Positions 16,902 to 21,605 of a DNA stretch of 21,605 nt are shown here, one piece after another. Where the stretch lies: assembly GCA_016280525.1 (NCBI GenBank), contig JAEEGW010000300.1:1-21605 (forward strand). The letters are read 5' to 3'. Positions within the stretch are counted from its first letter, which is position 1. Every line of letters starts with the position of its first letter. Origin of the DNA: Clostridiales bacterium (GTDB lineage: Bacteria > Bacillota > Clostridia > Oscillospirales > CAG-272). The notes under the pieces were generated by a model that was not told the DNA's origin, searched no databases, and was given only the letters and a program-made list of their open reading frames with translations. Position numbers and translations under genes: made by a program.

Positions 16902-17016
16902 CGCCTGCTTTCCCAAAGGGCGCACTTACTCACCACCGCAAAGCGGCGGTAGTGCGCTCCTGCGGAGGGCGAGAAACAATGATCGCTATGTGCAGGAAGG
17001 AGGTGATTCAGCATAG
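16870..17016 (+). CDS. 48-codon ORF across oriT, likely coupling ORF for the relaxase
   Basis: ATG 16870 has GGAGG (16856-16860) nine bases upstream, and the frame runs 48 codons to TAG 17014-17016. It contains VADACFPKGRTYSPPQSGG and an Arg/Asn-rich tail. It overlaps the end of the DUF3847 gene and passes through the oriT hairpin, so its protein sequence may be constrained by the DNA site and have little meaning. Its TAG overlaps the ATA that I propose as the relaxase start, so a main use could be to bring ribosomes to that codon. I recognise no family. Confidence 0.5.
   Translation: MKSLKERPVADACFPKGRTYSPPQSGGSALLRRARNNDRYVQEGGDSA
16917..16957 (-). other. oriT: Origin of transfer (oriT), MobQ / RSF1010 type
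   Basis: Read on the minus strand, an inverted repeat ACCGCCGC-TTT-GCGGTGGT (one mismatch; plus-strand 16932-16950) is followed after three bases by TAAGTGCGCCCT (16928 down to 16917). That 12-mer is, from memory, the nic core of the RSF1010/R1162 family, which likewise has an inverted repeat just 5' of it. By analogy the nick falls in TAAGTG/CGCCCT, between 16923 and 16922. An outer pair, GCGCACT (16920-16926) and AGTGCGC (16951-16957), duplicates part of the core. With this orientation the strand leaving first carries the defence cargo, and the relaxase gene would enter last. The adjacent MobQ-type relaxase strongly supports the call. Confidence 0.85.
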
Positions 17017-18671
17017 CGATATTTCATTTAGAAGCAAAGCCTATCACAAGAGGAAAAGGGCGTTCCGCCGTGGCGGCGGCTGCCTATACGAGCTGTTCCA
17101 AGATCTACAACGACTATGACGGGCTGATGCACGATTACAGCAGAAAACGCGGATGCAAGTATTCCCGCGTCTTTCTTCCTGCTCACGCGCCGCCCGAATG
17201 GCAAGATCGCGCGGTACTGTGGAACGTAGTCGAGGCGACAGAGAAAACGAAGGACAGCCGCCTTGCCCGTGAAATCATCGTTGCGCTTCCCGTCGAGTTG
17301 ACGCTGGAGCAAAACGTTCAGCTGATCGAAGAGTATGTACAAACACAATTTGTCTCGGACGGTATGTGCGCCGACGTTTGTATTCACGACACCGACGGTC
17401 ACAATCCCCACGCCCATATTCTGCTGACAATACGACCATTAAAGGAAAATGGCGGCTGGCAATCCAAAACCGAAAAAGAGTATTTGTGTATCAGAGACGG
17501 TATAGAGCAGGGCTTTACCGCCTCTGAATTTCTTTCTGCCCAAAAGGACGGGTGGGAGAAGCAGTATCTTTACCGGGTAGGTGGAATCAAGAAATATCTG
17601 CCGCCGTCGGAGGCGGATGGATATGAGCGGCTGTCCAAGCATCCGAAAAGCTCCAAGCTCGGCAGACAAAATCCGATCACGCAGAAATGGAACAGTCGGG
17701 AGCAATTATTCGTCTGGCGTAAAGCGTGGGCGGACGAGATGAACCGGCATCTTGAACTTGCCGAGTATGACGTCCGCGTTGATCACCGCAGCTTCAAGGC
17801 GCAGGGCATCAACCGTCAGCCGACGATACACGAGGGCGTGTTCGCTATCCGTATGGAACGCAAGGGACGCAAGTCAGACCGCCGCGAGATCAACCGCACG
17901 ATTTTCAAGGACAACAGCGCGATCGCATATTGGTTGGAAGCAGTCGTAACTCTCACGAAGGCGTTCGTTTTGCTTATCCCCGTTATCGCCAATATCCTTG
18001 AAACGATCCGCGTACAGCTGACCGTTCTGATTTACGACTGGAAATACAATCGCGGAAAAATGAGCGAAAAGCGGGATGAGATCGCAAGAATGAAAAAAGC
18101 CGTTCCGTATATCAAGGCGACGAATGAGAAGTTGGAGCAGCTGAAGAAAGAAAAATCCGACCTTGAGGATGAACTGCAGCACACGTTAAAAATCTTCAAG
18201 AAACGGCGCACGGAGATTGAAACAAAACTATACGGTCTCAATGAGGAAATCTCCGAGTGGATGACAGAACACAATGCTTTGACTCACGTTGCCGGAAGCA
18301 CCGTTGAAGCCGCAGAAAACCGGATCAGGACGGCGGAGGAGCGGTTAGCAGAATTTGAAAACTGGGAGAATCATCTTGACGAGGAAATCGACAAAGCAAT
18401 TTCAGCTTATCGTGAAAAAACGGCGGAAGCGGCGAATTGCAACCAAGATGAACTCCGCGCAGAGCGTATGAAGATACGCCCACAGAAATACGCCGAAGCG
18501 TATGACACCATTGAAAAGCAGTATTGGGCTTGCGATATGTCGCTTTTACAGGCGAGCCAGAAAAACGCCGCAGAGCTGCTCCGCGAAAAGCCGGACGAGC
18601 GTATCGTTTTCCCGAAACCCGAACCAAAACAACCGACGTTGATAAAGCACAGAGACGACATTGAAAGATAA
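17013..18671 (+). CDS. mobA: MobA/MobL (MobQ-type) relaxase, apparent ATA start
   Basis: A 552-residue relaxase that nicks oriT and pilots the strand during conjugal mobilisation. From the ATA at 17013 it reads (M)AIFHLEAKPITRGKGRSAVAAAAYTS, nearly the RSF1010 MobA start, and puts the putative catalytic tyrosine at residue 25. The metal-binding His motif HNPHAH is at 130-135, followed by ILLTIRPL. Further on, LEQLKKEKSDLEDELQ and neighbours form a long coiled coil (about 360-470). The frame is closed by TGA at 17004-17006, so no ATG or GTG is available before GTG 17070, which would delete the first 19 residues. AGGAGGTGA (16998-17006) sits six bases before the ATA. The ATA overlaps the TAG of the upstream 48-codon ORF. 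It could also be an ATG mutated by one base, or a sequencing error. Confidence 0.9.
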   Translation: MAIFHLEAKPITRGKGRSAVAAAAYTSCSKIYNDYDGLMHDYSRKRGCKYSRVFLPAHAPPEWQDRAVLWNVVEATEKTKDSRLAREIIVALPVELTLEQNVQLIEEYVQTQFVSDGMCADVCIHDTDGHNPHAHILLTIRPLKENGGWQSKTEKEYLCIRDGIEQGFTASEFLSAQKDGWEKQYLYRVGGIKKYLPPSEADGYERLSKHPKSSKLGRQNPITQKWNSREQLFVWRKAWADEMNRHLELAEYDVRVDHRSFKAQGINRQPTIHEGVFAIRMERKGRKSDRREINRTIFKDNSAIAYWLEAVVTLTKAFVLLIPVIANILETIRVQLTVLIYDWKYNRGKMSEKRDEIARMKKAVPYIKATNEKLEQLKKEKSDLEDELQHTLKIFKKRRTEIETKLYGLNEEISEWMTEHNALTHVAGSTVEAAENRIRTAEERLAEFENWENHLDEEIDKAISAYREKTAEAANCNQDELRAERMKIRPQKYAEAYDTIEKQYWACDMSLLQASQKNAAELLREKPDERIVFPKPEPKQPTLIKHRDDIER

Positions 18672-18768
18672 CAACTTTGAAAAATACACGGCACGCTGTT
18701 TGCCGGTCAAATATAAACGATGCACCTCCGAATCAAAAACAGCGAAATAATAAAAAGGAGGATTTCCC

Positions 18769-19821
18769 ATGAAGAAGGAACCCAAAAAGTCGGTCGATAC
18801 GACCGCAAAGAAAAAGGACATCGTTGAGAATAACAATACCGACATTGTAAATGAAACCAAACCGGACGCCGTTGTTGAAGCAAAACCTGACGCAGCGCCG
18901 AAGTCCAAATCGCTCATTATCAAACTTGAAGATCTTGTACCTTTCAAGGATCATCCGTATCTTGTCCGTGAGGGCGTGGAACTGGATGATCTCACGGAAA
19001 GCATCGGCACTCACGGTATTCTGAGCCCGTTGCTTGTCCGCCCGCTTGAAGAAACGGAGGGCAAGTACGAGATCATTTCAGGGCACCGCCGCTACGCCGC
19101 CGCGCAGAAGCTTGGTTTGAAGAAAGTGCCGTGCACCGTCCACTTCATCGACCGCGACGCCGCCACGGTAATGATGGTCGATTCCAACTGTCAGCGCACA
19201 GAACTGCTCCCGTCGGAGAAAGCATTCGCATACAAAATGAAGATGGAAGCGATGAGTAGGCAGGGCAAGCGGACGGATTTGGAGCAGTCGGAAAACTGCG
19301 ATTCAACTTCGCGCCCAGTGGGCGCGAAGTTACGCGATAACCGCACCGATGAAAAACTGGCTGAAAACAGCGCTGACAGCGCCCGTCAGATTTTTCGCTA
19401 TATCCGCCTGACTTACCTCGTCCCCGAACTCTTGCAGTATGTGGACGAAGGCAAGATCGGTATGCGTCCCGCCGTAGAGATGTCCTATCTCGACGAAGAA
19501 GTCCAGCGCGATATCGTCGACCGCATCGACGAGAGCGGCGGCGAGGTCTTTCCGTCTCACGCGCAGACGCGCCGTATCCGTGAAAAGGCGGCGGGCGGCG
19601 AGATCACCTATGAGGATATCGAGAAGATCATGGACGAGCCGAAGCCGAATCAGGCGGAAAAGGTCTCGATCAAACTGGCGGATTTGACAAAGTATTTCCC
19701 GTCTTCCTACACGCCGGAGCAGATTATCAAATCCATCCTCAGCATCCTTGAAACACAGCGTCAGCGTGAACAGCAGGAGCTTATAAGAAAGGAGCGCAAA
19801 CGTGACGACGGCGCCCGCTGA
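18769..19821 (+). CDS. ParB/Spo0J-family protein
   Basis: A 350-residue protein. After a charged, low-complexity N-terminus (1-45) comes a ParB N-terminal domain: LIIKLEDLVPFKDHPY, GILSPLLVRPLE, and the GHRRYAAAQKLG box from residue 105, then a helix-turn-helix-type region around 195-230 (ENSADSARQIFRYIRLTYLVPELLQ). The C-terminus is helical and charged. ParB proteins spread from parS sites and hydrolyse CTP in partition; copies on mobile elements lack ParA, as here, and are thought to aid element maintenance or regulation. AAGGAGG lies eight bases before the ATG. A perfect 12-bp inverted repeat interrupts the linker at codons ~179-188. No parS-like 16-mer was found by eye. Confidence 0.9.
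   Translation: MKKEPKKSVDTTAKKKDIVENNNTDIVNETKPDAVVEAKPDAAPKSKSLIIKLEDLVPFKDHPYLVREGVELDDLTESIGTHGILSPLLVRPLEETEGKYEIISGHRRYAAAQKLGLKKVPCTVHFIDRDAATVMMVDSNCQRTELLPSEKAFAYKMKMEAMSRQGKRTDLEQSENCDSTSRPVGAKLRDNRTDEKLAENSADSARQIFRYIRLTYLVPELLQYVDEGKIGMRPAVEMSYLDEEVQRDIVDRIDESGGEVFPSHAQTRRIREKAAGGEITYEDIEKIMDEPKPNQAEKVSIKLADLTKYFPSSYTPEQIIKSILSILETQRQREQQELIRKERKRDDGAR
19305..19331. repeat. Perfect 12-bp inverted repeat inside the parB-like gene
   Basis: AACTTCGCGCCC (19305-19316) and GGGCGCGAAGTT (19320-19331) are exact reverse complements around a 3-base AGT loop. The GC-rich arms would make a stable hairpin in the mRNA and cruciform in DNA. It falls in a linker between the two ParB-type domains, where protein sequence is free to vary. 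Confidence 0.75.
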
Positions 19822-19847
19822 TCGCACATTTGCAAGGGTGAAACAAT

Positions 19848-20039
19848 ATGAGTAAAATCTTATCGAATGATCCTGATCTCTGCTTCGCCGCGCTCAAACT
19901 GATCGAGCAGTTGAATCACGACGGACACCTCCCGGCGTATATGTTCCGCAACATTATGAACGACTACGCGGGAATCGTCGATCTCTCAAAATTTACGGTC
20001 AAGGAAATCAAGAAAGAAAAGGAGGATGAAACCGCTTGA
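19848..20039 (+). CDS. Small hypothetical protein of the recombination module
   Basis: A 63-residue protein, AGGGTGA before its ATG, ending in a Lys/Glu-rich helix (VKEIKKEKEDE). It has LCFAALKLIEQLNHDG and LPAYMFRNIMNDYAG in its middle, a helical pattern I do not link to a named family. Its TGA overlaps the TTG start of the recombinase, so the pair is translationally coupled. It may be a helper or regulator of the recombinase, from position only. Confidence 0.6.
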   Translation: MSKILSNDPDLCFAALKLIEQLNHDGHLPAYMFRNIMNDYAGIVDLSKFTVKEIKKEKEDETA

Positions 20040-21605
20040 TAGAATACGAACTGAAAAAGCGCCGGGTTGTCATATACGCCCGCGTTTCAACGGAACACGA
20101 AGCGCAGTTGTCGGCGCTCGAAAATCAGGTGGACTGGTACAAGCCGATTCTGACGGCGCACCCCGAATGGGATCTCGTCGAGCAGTATATCGACGAAGGT
20201 ATCACGGGCACGTCCGCGTATAAGCGCCCGCATTTTATGAGAATGATCGCGGCGGCGAAACGACGCGAGTTCGACCTGATCATCACCCGCGAGGTATCGC
20301 GTTTTGCAAGAAACACGGTGGATACGCTTCAGTACACCCGAGATCTGAAGCGTTGGGGCGTGGAGGTCTTTTTCATCAACGACAACATTAAGACGTTCGA
20401 CGGTGATGGTGAGCTTCGGCTCACCATCATGGCGACGCTGGCGCAGGACGAAAGCCGCAAAACCTCGATCCGCGTGAAATCCGGTCAGCAGACGTCCATG
20501 AATAACGGCGTCTTCTACGGCAACGGCAACATTCTCGGCTACGACCGGGTGCAGACCATTGTCGAGGGCAACAAGAAAAAGGTCGATTTTTATATCAACC
20601 CCGACCAGGCGAAAGCCGTCCGCCTCATCTATGAAATGTACCTTGACGGAAAAGGGCTGTCGCTCATCAAGGACGAGCTGGAACGGCGCGGGATAAAAAC
20701 CGCGACGGGAAAGACGCGATGGCACGAGACCGTTATCTCACACGTTTTGAAAAACTCCTTTTACTGCGGCATCATCACCTATCACAAGGAATACGTGCCG
20801 GACTATCTGGAGCAGAAGAAGATCAAGAATTATGGCGAAATCAAGCTGACGCAAACAAAAGGCCGCCACGAGCCGATCATAACCGTGGAAGAATATGAAA
20901 GGGTGCAGACAATTATGAAATCTAAAACCAACAATCCGAAAATCACCCCTGACGAAAGACAGCACAAGGGTAAAACACCGTCCAAAAACGTATGGGTCAA
21001 GCCACTCGATTGCTACTGCGGACACGGAGTAAACCGACAGCACTGGTCCGGTGCACGGAACACGCACAAGGTCGCTTACCGATGCCGGGAGGTCGTACGA
21101 AACGGCACGCCGGAGAAACGAAAGGAAAAGGGATTGCCGTATGAGGGCTATTGCAATAGCCCGATGGTGCCGCAGTGGAAGTTGGCACTGATGGCAAAAT
21201 ACGTTTTCACGAGGTATCTCAACCGTAAGGACGAGGTGCTCGCACTGGCAAACGGAATGCTTGAACAGCACATCAGCGACACGCCCGATTACGAGGACAA
21301 CGCGGAGCTTGTCATCACAAAGCAGACCGAGATAGAAAAACTCGATAAACGGTTTGAACGTTTGCTCGGTATGCGTATGGATGGCGAGGTCACAGCGGAT
21401 GTCTTCATTTCAAACAGCAATGAGATCCGCGAAAAGATCGACAAGCTAAAATCGGAGATTGCCGCGCTGACGGCGGACGCGCCGGAAGAAAGCGTTTCCG
21501 ACTACGAGGACAAAATCACGTTTTTGAAATTCGCGCTGGAGCAGTATAACCACTTTGACGAGGACAGAGAGATACCGGACAGCGTTCTGGAAGCGTTCGT
21601 TGAGA
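20036..21605 (+). CDS. Large serine recombinase (3' end outside window)
   Basis: A site-specific integrase/resolvase of the large serine family that would excise and insert the element. The 523 codons present begin at TTG 20036 (GGAGG at 20021-20025), overlapping the previous stop. The catalytic domain shows RRVVIYARVSTEHEAQ with nucleophile Ser18, TREVSRFARN, and the helix-E-like MATLAQDESRKTS. The recombinase domain follows (FYINPDQAKAVRLIYEMYLDG, LERRGIKTATGKTRW, LKNSFYCGIITY). A degenerate zinc ribbon with Cys in CYCG, RCRE and YCNSP comes next, then a coiled coil (about 425-480). The last residues IPDSVLEAFVE suggest that only a short tail lies beyond the edge. Its neighbours (relaxase, ParB-like) fit an integrative mobilisable element; the att sites are not identified. 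Confidence 0.95.
   Translation, partial: MIEYELKKRRVVIYARVSTEHEAQLSALENQVDWYKPILTAHPEWDLVEQYIDEGITGTSAYKRPHFMRMIAAAKRREFDLIITREVSRFARNTVDTLQYTRDLKRWGVEVFFINDNIKTFDGDGELRLTIMATLAQDESRKTSIRVKSGQQTSMNNGVFYGNGNILGYDRVQTIVEGNKKKVDFYINPDQAKAVRLIYEMYLDGKGLSLIKDELERRGIKTATGKTRWHETVISHVLKNSFYCGIITYHKEYVPDYLEQKKIKNYGEIKLTQTKGRHEPIITVEEYERVQTIMKSKTNNPKITPDERQHKGKTPSKNVWVKPLDCYCGHGVNRQHWSGARNTHKVAYRCREVVRNGTPEKRKEKGLPYEGYCNSPMVPQWKLALMAKYVFTRYLNRKDEVLALANGMLEQHISDTPDYEDNAELVITKQTEIEKLDKRFERLLGMRMDGEVTADVFISNSNEIREKIDKLKSEIAALTADAPEESVSDYEDKITFLKFALEQYNHFDEDREIPDSVLEAFVE

Noticed and set aside
16895..17119. A 74-codon frame overlapping oriT and the relaxase start
   Set aside because: No ribosome site and a nonsensical Arg/His-rich composition; it conflicts with the well-supported relaxase frame.

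Overview
The window suggests a low-to-mid GC Bacillota genome, most likely a gut-type Clostridia/Oscillospirales member. This is inferred from the gene families (TnpV, DUF6809, DUF3847, a DUF6088/AbiEi-like protein, a MobA/L relaxase and a large serine recombinase), strong AGGAGG ribosome sites and the codon style of the chromosomal gene. All convincing genes lie on the + strand.

Layout. (1) 1-2244: the 3' part of a chromosomal housekeeping gene, pyruvate phosphate dikinase. A short coding-like scrap and a terminator follow (2243-2430). (2) 2464-3115: a TnpV-DUF6809 pair typical of clostridial transposons, its first start preceded by a perfect inverted repeat that contains the ribosome site, and closed by a terminator. 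(3) About 3120-16500: a defence cargo block. In order it holds an AbiEi-like/DUF6088 protein, hsdM, hsdS, an AbiJ-like HEPN-type protein, a Hanks-type Ser/Thr kinase, hsdR, a DUF3644 HEPN-type protein, a BRO-N/Fic fusion, a two-helix membrane protein and a protein with a sigma-region-4-like HTH. Degenerate copies of a short motif (consensus ACTGCnCCCAC) lie at both edges of this block. (4) 16553-18671: a mobilisation module with a hairpin, a small leader ORF, a DUF3847 protein, an origin of transfer and a MobA/L (MobQ-type) relaxase. (5) 18769-21605: a ParB-like protein, a 63-residue protein and a large serine recombinase that runs off the right edge.

Together the right-hand genes look like an integrative mobilisable element carrying an extended type I restriction-modification island. 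HsdM, HsdS and HsdR should form the restriction enzyme. The AbiJ-like protein and kinase sit between hsdS and hsdR, in visibly AT-richer DNA, and with DUF3644 and BRO-Fic they look like additional abortive-infection or toxin-type functions. Two details stand out. The minus strand at 16917-16928 carries the 12-base core TAAGTGCGCCCT, which I recall as the RSF1010/R1162 nic region, beside an inverted repeat. The relaxase reading frame appears to start at an ATA codon overlapping the TAG stop of a 48-codon ORF, which places its putative catalytic tyrosine at residue 25, as in RSF1010 MobA. Neither element end (attL/attR) is identified. All family calls were made by eye from the sequence; no database search was run.
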